A stretch of 64,000 nt of DNA, from positions 1 to 64,000 of the forward strand of contig NZ_JAIZAP010000019.1 in assembly GCF_020404745.1 (NCBI RefSeq). Reading direction: 5' to 3'. The translations under genes were made by a program, and so were the position numbers. Shown here piece after piece: positions 8,375-17,007 of the stretch (positions within the stretch are counted from its first letter, which is position 1; each line of letters begins with the position of its first letter). The notes beneath the pieces are model-generated. The model was given only the letters and a program-made list of their open reading frames with translations, did no database searches and was not told where the DNA came from. The stretch comes from Aquibacillus saliphilus. Lineage in GTDB: Bacteria; Bacillota; Bacilli; Bacillales; Amphibacillaceae.

Positions 8375-8875
8375 TTAACCTATTTTAAATGGGCCAGATA
8401 AAGTGATTTCTTTGCCTTGTGGGGAGGGGCAGAGCAAGGTTTTAGTAAGTCGGTATTCTCCTTGTGGAAGTGTCATGTTTAAACGTTCTAGCGAAAAATT
8501 TTGTGAAGTTGTATCATTCGCATCTAAAATTAGTCCGATATCGATAAAGTCAGGATATTTTTGGAACACTTCTTCTGAGAAGCTGATTTGGTACCATAAC
8601 CCTGTTTGATTTAGTTCAATGCCAAAAAAGTCACCATAAGAGCATGAATGATTCGTTGTATTTTTAATCACTGTCGAAATAGTTGATGGTGATGATTCGA
8701 ATTCAGTTTTTGTTAAAGTAAATTGAATTCCATTTGATGAAGCATTTCGCTCCTGGGAAGGTGCTGGCTCTTGTAAAACTGAGATTGATTCTTCTTGCTG
8801 ACAGGCACTGATAAAGAAAAGGGAGAAAAGGGTGATAAAAACTAAGTAATAGAATTGTGGTTTTTTGAAGACCAT
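8375..8875 (-). CDS. Lipoprotein with immunoglobulin-like domain
   Basis: A 166-residue secreted protein. The signal peptide ends at lipobox ISAC (Cys25). The remainder resembles the beta-sandwich domain seen in several Bacillaceae lipoproteins: FTLTKTEFESSPSTIS, then YGDFFGIELN, GLWYQI and a C-terminal LPQGEYRLTKTL strand pair. The function is unknown; it may be a surface or envelope-stress protein. The minus-strand start follows AGGGGGTT. It converges on tcyP and shares its terminator. Confidence 0.65.
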   Translation of the reverse strand: MVFKKPQFYYLVFITLFSLFFISACQQEESISVLQEPAPSQERNASSNGIQFTLTKTEFESSPSTISTVIKNTTNHSCSYGDFFGIELNQTGLWYQISFSEEVFQKYPDFIDIGLILDANDTTSQNFSLERLNMTLPQGEYRLTKTLLCPSPQGKEITLSGPFKIG

Positions 8876-9229
8876 TTTCTAACCCCCTATTTTATTTCTT
8901 CTATTATAAAAGAAAACAAATCCGAAAACCTTGATCTAAATCAAGGTTTTGAGTACAGTGCTTATTGATAATGCAAATTTCACCGATTATCCACTACTGT
9001 TTTAGCATCATGTCGTTAGGGTGTTCATACTTTATGTTTAAATCGCCAACACAACATTTATTATTGATAGACAAAGCAAGGATGATGACTTTTAAAAGTT
9101 ATCATCCTTTTCTTTATGCTTGGAGAGGTTTTTAGATTTAGTAAAATACTTGTCCTATTTTGGTTATACAATCAGAAGCTATTACATAGATTCAGGTAAA
9201 GGTATAAAAATCAAAAGGAGAGATGTAAA
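8876..9229. other. Gap with two stand-alone hairpins, no gene seen
   Basis: Between the divergent lipoprotein and zinc-ribbon genes are two foldbacks. The first (8925-8950) has 11-bp perfect arms, AAAACCTTGAT/ATCAAGGTTTT. The second (9078-9109) is an AAGGATGATGACTTTT foldback with one G-U pair followed by TTTTCTTT, so it looks like a terminator, although no gene is visible before it. I see no convincing ORF. Confidence 0.6.
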
Positions 9230-10018
9230 TTGAATTGTAACCAATGTGGTTCTACTAATAATAAATCTGCTAAATTTTGTGGTGAGTGTGGCACTGAATT
9301 AGTTTCAATAGAGAGTAAGACAGACGACAATCAGGTAGATTCATCTGATCAAAAATCTGGTAAGCCGGCAGAAGGTTTGAGTTTTGAAAGTGAATCGATC
9401 GAGGATGGAAACACAGTTGCAGAGCGGTTTCTAAATTTTGTCGCTGAGAGTGTCAAAGGTCCAATGAGAGCTAGTAGAAAAGTAACTAAGGATAATTTAA
9501 TCAGTGTACTTATTACACATGTCCTATTTGCGATAACTCTATCGTTATTTATTTATTTTATGTCTAATAGCTTTGGTGATACCTTCTTAGGACTTGCGCA
9601 GATACCATTTATCTTTGTTGTTGTAACACTGTTCTTTTTTATATTAATCTATCTTGCTGTATATACAGGGATTGTCTTTGGGATCGCAAAAATTATGCAA
9701 GTAGATACCAGTTACACACAAGTGATGGTTCGATTAGGGGTATTTATTGTAATTCCAGTAGTTCTGCTTGTACTCGCTATTATATTTTATCTTATTTCCG
9801 CTACGACGTTTAGTTTTATTCTGTTCGGATTCGCTGTCTTTTTATTCTTTGTCTCTAGTTTTTTAACAATTTTCTCAGTAATGGAAGATTCCACAGTGGG
9901 ATTAGATTTTTACTACGGCTTGATTCTTACGATTATCGCAATTTCAATCATATTATTCATTTTAGGTGATAGCGTGCTGGGCAATCTGTTTGATCAGATA
10001 CTAGTAGAACTGATGTAA
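9230..10018 (+). CDS. Zinc-ribbon integral membrane protein
   Basis: 262 residues starting at TTG 9230, chosen because AAAGGAGAG lies just upstream and no in-frame ATG fits. The N-terminus is a zinc ribbon with Cys3, Cys6, Cys17 and Cys20 (CNQC and CGEC), then a polar acidic linker to about residue 80, then about five or six hydrophobic segments from residue 95 to the end. The architecture matches the widespread zinc-ribbon plus membrane-domain proteins of Firmicutes, whose function is unknown. It is monocistronic and ends before a terminator shared with the next convergent gene. Confidence 0.7.
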   Translation: MNCNQCGSTNNKSAKFCGECGTELVSIESKTDDNQVDSSDQKSGKPAEGLSFESESIEDGNTVAERFLNFVAESVKGPMRASRKVTKDNLISVLITHVLFAITLSLFIYFMSNSFGDTFLGLAQIPFIFVVVTLFFFILIYLAVYTGIVFGIAKIMQVDTSYTQVMVRLGVFIVIPVVLLVLAIIFYLISATTFSFILFGFAVFLFFVSSFLTIFSVMEDSTVGLDFYYGLILTIIAISIILFILGDSVLGNLFDQILVELM

Positions 10019-10180
10019 CTAGTTGCCCTAAATTTTTAATAAGCAATAACCCTTTTTAAACACTCAATCTATTATTAATATTCCAGAAGCCCCGTAAGTG
10101 TAATTGTATCATTTGTTTATCACTCATTTGTGAAGTGTCGGGATTTACTGTGGTGAGAGTTAAGTCAAATCAACAAAAAA

Positions 10181-10210
10181 GGATTAAGAAATTAAATAAT
10201 CTCTTAATCC
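10181..10210. terminator. Hairpin between convergent genes
   Basis: GGATTAAGA (10181-10189) pairs with TCTTAATCC (10202-10210). An A-tract precedes it, so it is a better terminator for the minus strand. Confidence 0.6.
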
Positions 10211-10284
10211 CTTAATTTAATATAAAATAAGAAAATTGAAATGAGTTGTTGTAAATAAAATGAACTCTTCTTGTATCTATTTAT

Positions 10285-10713
10285 TTAAAAACACTGAAAA
10301 GATTCTATTCTATCTAAATCAATGCCAAAGTACACCCAGGTAAACCCAATCCATCTATATCCAGAAACAGATCTTCGCCCAACAAATGTTGGATAAAACC
10401 AAAATGATCCATATCCACGGTCTAGCCAAATATAGGTGAAGCGAAATAAACAACCTTGGATAGCTCCTGGGTCTACTGCGTAAAGCTGTGGCTGTCCGGC
10501 CTGCTGCTGTTGAGGTATGAATGACGGTGGTGGACTAGTTGGCGCTGGAGTTTGACCTGGTTGAGTTGGTTGACTAGGACTAGTTGGCGATCCTTTTGGT
10601 GGAACGCCCGGACTAGGTCCACCTGGTTGAAAGGGTGTCCCTGGAAAGCCTGTCGACGGAAAACCTCTATATCCAGGTTGATCGCCGTAAGGATAGTTAT
10701 AGTGATCGTACAT
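10285..10713 (-). CDS. Proline/glycine/glutamine-rich protein with conserved aromatic C-terminal domain
   Basis: The frame is open further upstream, but the start MYDHYNYPYGDQP at 10713 has an ideal AAGGAGG site, giving 142 residues. The N-terminal half is low complexity, rich in Pro, Gly, Ser, Thr and Gln. The C-terminal 60 residues (from YAVDPGAIQGCLFRF to the C-terminal FQCF) form a compact aromatic, Cys-containing domain that I associate with small Bacillaceae proteins of unknown function. There is no signal peptide. A spore- or surface-associated role is possible from composition alone. Confidence 0.65.
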   Translation of the reverse strand: MYDHYNYPYGDQPGYRGFPSTGFPGTPFQPGGPSPGVPPKGSPTSPSQPTQPGQTPAPTSPPPSFIPQQQQAGQPQLYAVDPGAIQGCLFRFTYIWLDRGYGSFWFYPTFVGRRSVSGYRWIGFTWVYFGIDLDRIESFQCF

Positions 10714-11131
10714 CGTTTGTTTCCTCCTTGCTTTATAATTATTTATCCATCTAAAATTTGATCTAACGTATTTTAGTTTCATTAAGGTGCGTATAGTGAA
10801 GTTAATAAATTCTTCCATATTACCATATGACATATGCGGATATAAGGTTCTAATTTTTAAAAGGTTATCACAGATTGTATTAGCAGGTTTCGGTTCTATT
10901 TGACCTTAAACATCTTCACCAAACTCTTTATTATTTATTTAGTAAATAATTACCTATATGAGAAAGTACCTAGGTGAACAAGAATGTGAATATTTTCTTG
11001 CAGTTGCAATCAAAATTTGTCGGAAAAGAAAGTTATACTGTAAACGTTTTAATTGTTTGTTAGTATTATTTAAACGAGTGAATCTTTTTGGGAAATTATA
11101 CTTGATATTTTTATTATGAGGATTAGGTATA
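10714..11131. other. Regulatory gap before the broken LacI gene
   Basis: This 418-bp stretch holds the ribosome site and upstream region of the minus-strand Pro-rich gene and, at 11039-11052, TGTAAACGTTTTAA, which fits the cre consensus with one mismatch and lies about 80 bp before the LacI remnant. No other gene is seen. Confidence 0.45.
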
Positions 11132-11432
11132 ATGGCTACTATAAACGATATTGCTATACATTTTAATGTTTCTGCTTCGACAGTTACTAGAGTAATTAAT
11201 AACGATCAAATTATTTCCGTGACTATGGAAACTTTTAATCGTATATTAGAAGCAGTAGAAGGGCTAGATTACAAGACTGTACGTGCTAGGAAAAGTCAAC
11301 AGAACAAAAAGATGTTGAAAGTAAATGCAATGCCCGTAGTAGGAGCACGGAAGTATATCGTTTAGCTTATATAACTTCTGAGATGGCCAGTTTAATACCG
11401 ATTTGGATGGGCTAATAGTTATAGAAATATAG
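11132..11432 (+). pseudogene. LacI-family regulator, truncated and frameshifted
   Basis: An intact N-terminal LacI-type helix-turn-helix (MATINDIAIHFNVSAST, then VTRVINNDQ) is followed by an early stop at 11363-11365, after only 77 residues where the family has about 330. Downstream, in another frame, the LacI core motif DLDGLIVI is still readable at 11400-11423 before another stop. Almost the whole sugar-binding domain has been deleted. It sits just upstream of a GH4 alpha-galactosidase, so it is the likely remnant of that gene's MsmR/GanR-type regulator. The HTH fragment could in principle still be made, but it lacks the usual dimerisation domain. Confidence 0.7.
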
Positions 11433-11448
11433 GTGGAGGTTATATATT

Positions 11449-12750
11449 ATGTCTAAAATTACGTTTTTAGGAGCGGGAAGTGCGGTTTTTGCAAAAAATG
11501 TGTTGGGTGACTGTATGACAGTTCCTGCATTACAAGAATTTGAGTTTGCACTGTTTGATATTGATCATAACAGATTAAAAGATTCAGAGATGATGTTAAA
11601 AAATCTAAAGGAAAGCCTTGGATCAACTGTGAAAATAGTATCATACACTAATCGAAAGGAAGCATTAAGAGGTTCGAAATACGTTATTAATGCTATTCAA
11701 GTAGGAGGTTATGATCCGAGTACAATCATAGATTTTGAAATTCCAAAGAAATATGGTTTACGACAAACCATTGCGGATACAATCGGAATCGGTGGGATTT
11801 TTCGTAGCTTAAGAACGATTCCAGTGATGATGGATTTTGCTAAAGATATGGAAGAAGTTTGTCCTGATGCCTTGTTGATGAATTATACGAATCCAATGGC
11901 TGCATTAACAGGTGCTATGAATCGTTATACCGGAATAAAGACTGTTGGATTATGCCATAGTGTCCAAGGTTGTGCCCAAGATTTATTAAAATCATTGGAC
12001 ATGCCAACAGACAATGTCCAATGGAAAATAGCAGGGATTAACCATTTGGCTTGGCTACTAGAAATTAATCGAAATGGCAAAGACTTATATCCAGAAATAA
12101 AAAGAAAAGCGAAAGAAAAACAAAAAACAAAGCACGACGATATGGTTCGTTTTGAACTAATGGAACGATTTGGTTATTATGTGACTGAATCCTCAGAGCA
12201 TAATGCAGAGTACCATCCTTACTTCATCAAGAGAAAATATCCAGAATTAATCGACAGATTTAATATTCCGTTAGATGAATATCCGCGACGGTGTGTCAAT
12301 CAGATTGAGCGCTGGAAACAGATGCGCGAAGATCTAGTTAATGACAAGAACCTGAGTCATGAACGTACCCATGAATATGGTTCCTATATCATTGAGGCAA
12401 TCGAAACAGATAAACCATTCAAGATAGGTGGTAACGTTTTAAACACAGGCGGATTAATTAGTAATTTACCAGAAAAGGCATGTGTCGAGGTTCCGTGTCT
12501 AGTAGATGCGAGTGGAGTGACACCAACCTATGTGGGAGAATTACCCGAACAATTAGCAGCTTTAGACCGAACGAATATCAATACACAATTACTTACGATT
12601 GAAGCTGCAATGACTAAAAAGAAAGAACATATTTATCATGCAGCTATGTTAGACCCACATACGTCAAGTGAGCTATCGATTGATGATATCGTTTCGATGT
12701 GTGACGAGCTAATTGAGGCGCATGGAGACTGGTTACCGAAGTACGAATAA
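11449..12750 (+). CDS. melA: Glycoside hydrolase family 4, probable alpha-galactosidase
   Basis: 433 residues of the GH4 family, which cleave glycosides by an NAD+- and Mn2+-dependent redox-elimination mechanism in the cytoplasm. Visible features are the dinucleotide site ITFLGAGSAVFAKNVLGD (4-21), NYTNPMAALTGA (145-156), the metal-site CHS (Cys169-His170) and NHLAW (198-202). The CHS form is that of MelA-type alpha-galactosidases rather than phospho-glucosidases. GGTGGAGG precedes the ATG. The usual neighbours, a raffinose/melibiose transporter and an intact regulator, are missing. The gene is full length with no frameshift, so it may be expressed constitutively or under CcpA. Confidence 0.85.
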   Translation: MSKITFLGAGSAVFAKNVLGDCMTVPALQEFEFALFDIDHNRLKDSEMMLKNLKESLGSTVKIVSYTNRKEALRGSKYVINAIQVGGYDPSTIIDFEIPKKYGLRQTIADTIGIGGIFRSLRTIPVMMDFAKDMEEVCPDALLMNYTNPMAALTGAMNRYTGIKTVGLCHSVQGCAQDLLKSLDMPTDNVQWKIAGINHLAWLLEINRNGKDLYPEIKRKAKEKQKTKHDDMVRFELMERFGYYVTESSEHNAEYHPYFIKRKYPELIDRFNIPLDEYPRRCVNQIERWKQMREDLVNDKNLSHERTHEYGSYIIEAIETDKPFKIGGNVLNTGGLISNLPEKACVEVPCLVDASGVTPTYVGELPEQLAALDRTNINTQLLTIEAAMTKKKEHIYHAAMLDPHTSSELSIDDIVSMCDELIEAHGDWLPKYE

Positions 12751-12756
12751 GTAGTT

Positions 12757-12804
12757 AGAGGCTGTTCGTTTAGCATGATTTAGTATGAACAGCCGTTCCT
12801 CTTT
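12757..12804 (+). terminator. Terminator after the GH4 gene
   Basis: GGCTGTTC (12760-12767) pairs with GAACAGCC (12787-12794), with AGAG/CTCT extension and TTTTC. Confidence 0.75.
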
Positions 12805-12865
12805 TCTTGATTGCTAATCAAGAGTGATGAAAAGCGGAAAAAATGTTTGAATAGTTGTACAACGT

Positions 12866-12978
12866 AGAATGGCAATCTGGATGCATCACATTTTCAGATT
12901 GCCATTCTCATTTTACGCTCCTAAATGAAAGTAGAATGGCAATCCAAAATGTAGCATCACATTTCGGATTGCCATTCT
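12866..12978. repeat. Two near-identical tandem hairpins
   Basis: Hairpin 1 pairs AGAATGGCAATCTG (12866-12879) with CAGATTGCCATTCT (12895-12908). Hairpin 2 pairs AGAATGGCAATCC (12933-12945) with GGATTGCCATTCT (12966-12978). Stem and loop (GCATCACATTT) are both conserved, so this is a duplication. Hairpin 2 probably terminates the minus-strand aldo/keto reductase gene. Confidence 0.75.
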
Positions 12979-12992
12979 ATTGATTAAGTATT

Positions 12993-13814
12993 TTAAAAGA
13001 GTAGCTCGTCTGGGTCTGGACCGAGTCGGTGGTCTTGGTTCATTTGATCGATTGTTTTCATGTCTTCTTCAGAAAGAGTGAAGTCAAAAATATCAGCGTT
13101 TTCCTGTATCCGTTCTTGATGAACAGATTTAGGTATGGTAACAATTCCGTGCTGTAGATCCCAGCGTAAGACAATCTGGGCAGGAGTTTTCTTGTGTTTT
13201 GCGGCTAGCTTAGTAATTTCTGGCTGATTCAGGTTGCCTTTCATTAACGGGGTCCAGGCTTCCAATTGAATTCCTTCACTCTTGCAATAGTCCAGTAGCT
13301 TTTGTTGGTTGAGCAAAGGATGGAACTCGACTTGATTAACAGCGGGAATCGTGTCGCTGTCTTGCTTAAGGCTTTCTAAATGGTGAATTTTAAAGTTACT
13401 TACTCCAATTGCACGAATGTAGCCGTCCTTTTGTAACTTTTCAAAGGCTCTCCAAGTCTCCTTGAATTTATCTTTGCCGGGCCAATGGATTAGATACAAG
13501 TCAATGTAATCAAGGTCAAGCTTCTGACGGCTGTCCTCGAAAGCACGAAGCGTGGACTCGTAGCCTTGATCCGGATTGGCGAGTTTCGTCGTGATGAACA
13601 GCTCTTCCCGGCGGATTCCGCTTTGCTTAATAGCGGTGCCCACACCGGCTTCATTTCGGTAGCCCGCTGCGGTATCAATGGAGCGATAACCTGCATCCAG
13701 CGCATAGCGGACAGATTGAATTACTTCCTCGCCATCCTCGACTTGAAAGACACCCATTCCGAGCCATGGCATACGCACACCATTATTTAATACTGTATAG
13801 TCAGTAATACTCAT
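12993..13814 (-). CDS. Aldo/keto reductase
   Basis: 273 residues, the normal length for the YvgN/glyoxal-reductase group of NADPH-dependent aldo/keto reductases. The catalytic tetrad is complete: Asp47 and Tyr52 in YRSIDTAAGYRNE, Lys77 in ITTKL, and His110 in LYLIHWP. The cofactor loop IPKSVHQERIQEN is present near the C-terminus. It reduces aldehydes or ketones such as methylglyoxal. The start follows AGGAGG. A perfect cre match lies about 33 bp upstream, so catabolite control is likely. It is monocistronic and converges on the GH4 gene. Confidence 0.9.
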   Translation of the reverse strand: MSITDYTVLNNGVRMPWLGMGVFQVEDGEEVIQSVRYALDAGYRSIDTAAGYRNEAGVGTAIKQSGIRREELFITTKLANPDQGYESTLRAFEDSRQKLDLDYIDLYLIHWPGKDKFKETWRAFEKLQKDGYIRAIGVSNFKIHHLESLKQDSDTIPAVNQVEFHPLLNQQKLLDYCKSEGIQLEAWTPLMKGNLNQPEITKLAAKHKKTPAQIVLRWDLQHGIVTIPKSVHQERIQENADIFDFTLSEEDMKTIDQMNQDHRLGPDPDELLF

Positions 13815-13846
13815 GCACCATTCCTCCTATTTAAGTTTCAATTTAA

Positions 13847-13862
13847 TTGTAAACGATTACAA
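13847..13862. promoter_or_regulatory. cre site, TTGTAAACGATTACAA
   Basis: A 16-bp inverted repeat whose core TGTAAACGATTACA fits the CcpA cre consensus at every fixed position. It lies upstream of the minus-strand aldo/keto reductase start. Confidence 0.7.
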
Positions 13863-14053
13863 AGGTGAATAAGTAGTGAAATGCTTAAAGAATTTTTGCT
13901 GAAGATGAATGTCTGAGAAATAGGAAGCATTCTTTTTTCATTAGCCTATTTTTTTGCCAAACGGACAATTGATTGTTAATGTTAATATAACTCATGGTAA
14001 CGCTGTCAATAATTAGAGGATAGTAAAGTCTAATAGTAAAGGAGTGTTTTCTA

Positions 14054-14569
14054 ATGATGTCAGAATCACAAATTATCCAACATCTTAAAGATAGGAATCC
14101 GTTGCCAGCTCTTTGCCCAAAAGAAGGTTGGGATGCGGAGATAACAAAGGAAATTAATGATTTAAAAGAACAAGAAAGCCGGTCTCAATTAGCTAATCAG
14201 GCTGTTAAATCAGGTCTATTGCTTTGGAATGATGAGTTGGATTTATCCCATAACATATCACAACGTATGTCCAATCAATTAGGGAGTTACTGGCATGGAA
14301 TTATGCACCGGAGGGAAGGGGATTTTGGCAATGCGAAACACTGGTTTCGACAAGCTGGTAACCAGTCTATTTATCCTTACCTTTATGAACAAGCAAGTGA
14401 ATTCTCGAAAGATGTGAAGTCATGGGGAAAGTGGGATCCAAGTCGCTTTATTGATGCAGTAGATCATGTAGTAACAAATGGATTGGAATCGACAACAGAA
14501 GCTGAGACGCTGCGGCGTATTCAAGTACTAGAGATTTCATTACTAGTAGACTATAGTGCTAAAGCCTAA
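14054..14569 (+). CDS. Conserved protein of unknown function upstream of dsdA
   Basis: 171 residues, soluble, with no signal peptide. The most conserved-looking stretch is YWHGIMHRREGDFGNAKHWF (residues 79-98), a motif I recall from uncharacterised bacterial proteins, where it resembles one TPR-like helical hairpin. The start ATG 14054 follows AAAGGAGTG. A second ATG directly after it would be equally usable. It precedes D-serine dehydratase in the same direction by about 150 bp, so the two may be co-expressed. I do not assign a function. Confidence 0.6.
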   Translation: MMSESQIIQHLKDRNPLPALCPKEGWDAEITKEINDLKEQESRSQLANQAVKSGLLLWNDELDLSHNISQRMSNQLGSYWHGIMHRREGDFGNAKHWFRQAGNQSIYPYLYEQASEFSKDVKSWGKWDPSRFIDAVDHVVTNGLESTTEAETLRRIQVLEISLLVDYSAKA

Positions 14570-14720
14570 TTTAGGAGGGCAAGGAGATGATACCGGTTCT
14601 CCATTGCCTTTTTTGTTTACTAGAATTAATGATGTCAGTGGATCGTTTTAACTTCAAAATATATGGATAATAATAATCCTGAATGGAAACAACATTGAAA
14701 GAAGGGTGGTTGTTCGTGTC

Positions 14721-16043
14721 ATGGAAAAAAACCTAGATCCATTAGGAAAACCTTTAACAGAGTGGACAAAGGAAATACCAGTGCTAAAGGACATCATCGC
14801 ATTAAAGCCTATTGTTTGGAACAATCCCTTGGTAAACATGGATAACTTAGTAACTGTCGATGTAACTAAAGAGGATATCCTTGATGCAACGTGGAGATGG
14901 CGACGATTTGCTCCTTATTTAAGTGCTGTTTTTCCGGAACTAGTAGAAACAGAGGGCATGATTGACTCTCCTTTAAAAAAGATTGATTCGATGAAAGAAA
15001 CCTTAGCCGGTCACTATCATCAACCATTCCTAGGTGATTTGTATTTAAAATGTGATAATGAGCTACCAGTTGCAGGTTCGATTAAGGCACGAGGTGGGTT
15101 TTATGAAATTTTAAAGTATGCCGAAACAATTGCAATCGAGAATGGCATGTTGTCTGTTGAAGATAACTATCAGATATTAAGTGAACCTAAGTTCAAAGAA
15201 TTTTTTAGGCAATATTCAATAGGGGTTAGCTCAACCGGAAATCTTGCTCTAAGTATCGGTATTCTTAGTGCTAAGATGGGCTTCAACGTCAATGTGTATA
15301 TGTCAGCAGATGCTAAGCAGTGGAAAAAAGACCTTCTTCGTACAAAGGGAGTAAACGTTTTTGAATCCAGAGGTGATTTTAGTGCAGCGGTTATGGAAGG
15401 TAGAAAACGAACCAACGAGGATCCAAAAGCGTATTTTGTTGATGATGAAAATTCAAAGGATCTATTTTTGGGATATAGTACCGCTGCCCTTCAATTTAAA
15501 GAACAGTTAACCGAAAAAGGAATAACGGTTGATGATCAAAACCCTTTGTATGTCTATTTACCATGTGGAGTAGGCGGAGCACCAGGTGGTATTACGTTTG
15601 GTTTGAAAACTATTTTCGGGAAAAACGTACATTGCTATTTAGTCGAGCCAACACATTCTCCCTCTGTTCTTTTAGGATTGTTAACAGGAGAACATGAAAA
15701 AGTTAGCGTGAATGATTTTGGGATTGATGGTTTGACGGAAGCGGACGGCCTAGCGGTTGGCAGGCCATCGAAATTTGCTACAAAGGTTATTGAACGGTTG
15801 GTTGATGGGATCTACACGATTGAAGACGACACCTTTTTCAAGCTATTAACACTACTGAGTGATTCCGAACAGGTAAAATTAGAACCATCTGCAACCGCCG
15901 GATTGCTAGGTCCTATTCTAGTCGCCAAGCAAAAGGATTTACCGGAAAAAGCAACACATATTGCTTGGGCAACAGGAGGAGCACTCGTTCCTACAAAAGA
16001 TATGGAAGAGGCATACCAAAAAGGTAGAACGCTACTTCAATAG
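14721..16043 (+). CDS. dsdA: D-serine ammonia-lyase (D-serine dehydratase)
   Basis: A PLP enzyme converting D-serine to pyruvate and ammonia. Motifs: the PLP lysine in VAGSIKARGGFYEIL, substrate loop SSTGNLALSIGI, the glycine-rich phosphate loop CGVGGAPGGITFGL and EPTHSPSV. It has about 440 residues, the family norm. A GTG at 14706 is in frame, but ATG 14721, about 13 bases after GAAGGGTGG, better matches the family N-terminus; either is possible. Its role is detoxification of D-serine or its use as carbon and nitrogen. No dsdX or dsdC neighbour is present. Confidence 0.92.
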   Translation: MEKNLDPLGKPLTEWTKEIPVLKDIIALKPIVWNNPLVNMDNLVTVDVTKEDILDATWRWRRFAPYLSAVFPELVETEGMIDSPLKKIDSMKETLAGHYHQPFLGDLYLKCDNELPVAGSIKARGGFYEILKYAETIAIENGMLSVEDNYQILSEPKFKEFFRQYSIGVSSTGNLALSIGILSAKMGFNVNVYMSADAKQWKKDLLRTKGVNVFESRGDFSAAVMEGRKRTNEDPKAYFVDDENSKDLFLGYSTAALQFKEQLTEKGITVDDQNPLYVYLPCGVGGAPGGITFGLKTIFGKNVHCYLVEPTHSPSVLLGLLTGEHEKVSVNDFGIDGLTEADGLAVGRPSKFATKVIERLVDGIYTIEDDTFFKLLTLLSDSEQVKLEPSATAGLLGPILVAKQKDLPEKATHIAWATGGALVPTKDMEEAYQKGRTLLQ

Positions 16044-16054
16044 TACCTGGATTT

Positions 16055-16180
16055 CGGAGTTTAGGCGAATAAGCTGGAATTTGGGGCGAATCTTTGCCTT
16101 TTTGAGGCGAATAAGTCGATGTTTGAGGCGAATAAGTGCCACTTTAAGGCGAATCCGACAAATTTTCAGGCGAATGCCAA
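16055..16180 (+). repeat. 21-bp-period repeat, locus 2 (six units)
   Basis: The core GGCGAAT recurs at 16064, 16085, 16106, 16127, 16148 and 16169, exactly 21 bp apart each time, while the bases between cores vary. It is the reverse-complement form of the cores at 260 and 31385. It directly follows the dsdA stop. The open frame across it reads as Arg-Arg-Ile heptads and is not a gene. Confidence 0.9.
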
Positions 16181-16331
16181 AGTAGGCACTGATTCGCTTG
16201 GTGTGAAATTCCTATTAGATGAACAAAAGAACAAAAAGAGGATCAGTTAAGCAATCTGCTCCCCTTTTTTTACAATAATAATTAGATTTAATAGAGCATA
16301 TCGACAAAACGCAGCCATTCATCAAAACTAA

Positions 16332-16868
16332 TTAACCTAGTGCTTGTAAGAATCTCTTCAGCATCTGGTTTCTTTGCTTGGACTTTGACTTTTCATAAAT
16401 GGTTTTAAATTGTTCTGCTTCATTTCTGTTGTAACCATGTGATTTAAGCTCCAGTTGAAGTTGATTATATAATTTATAAAAATGCTTGTCGGTGTTATTC
16501 TCTAATTGGACGGCGATGTCTTTGTATTTAGTGTAAAAATGTGAAAAGGATATTTTTTCATCATTTTGTTTCTTCTGCTTGTACTCGTTGTAAGCTTCGT
16601 CCATCAGGTTATCTAATTTGTTGTTTACGTCCACTTCCAACTTTTTAAATTGATGTTGATAATCGTCTTTGATTTCTTGTATAGTCGGTGCTGCAGTTGC
16701 GACTGGTTTTGGTTGATTATTAAACCAGTTACTACTGAGCTGTTTCATTTCAAGTGTGGAGTTCTTTGTCAGCACTGCTGAATTCTTAAGCATGATTGAT
16801 TGATTTAATGAAATGATGCTGGTTAGAAAAATTACGATTATCGTTGTTACTATTATTTTCCACTTCAT
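16332..16868 (-). CDS. Hypothetical membrane-anchored or secreted helical protein
   Basis: 178 residues with one N-terminal hydrophobic segment (IIVTTIIVIFLTSIISL, about 4-20) and no lipobox cysteine, so it is an anchored or secreted protein. Residues 62-175 are polar, Lys/Glu/Gln-rich and predicted mostly helical (for example LEVDVNNKLDNLMDEAYNEY). I do not recognise the family. An ATG at 16868 follows AGGAG. It lies 140 bp downstream of the DUF2207 gene on the same strand and may be transcribed with it. Confidence 0.6.
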   Translation of the reverse strand: MKWKIIVTTIIVIFLTSIISLNQSIMLKNSAVLTKNSTLEMKQLSSNWFNNQPKPVATAAPTIQEIKDDYQHQFKKLEVDVNNKLDNLMDEAYNEYKQKKQNDEKISFSHFYTKYKDIAVQLENNTDKHFYKLYNQLQLELKSHGYNRNEAEQFKTIYEKSKSKQRNQMLKRFLQALG

Positions 16869-17007
16869 ATAAAAATCTCCTCATATAAAGTGTTTCTCTA
16901 GGGAGGGTATTTATGCAGTAATTACATCCCTTTACTACTAAATAAATATACTGCTATGGCTAAATTGTTTTAAAGAATTTAACTGTCTGAGATGCAAGGC
17001 GGTATTC

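Noticed and set aside
15961-16185. 74-residue ORF past the dsdA end
   Set aside because: Out-of-frame with dsdA and running into the 21-bp array; Arg-Ile heptads are a by-product of the repeat.
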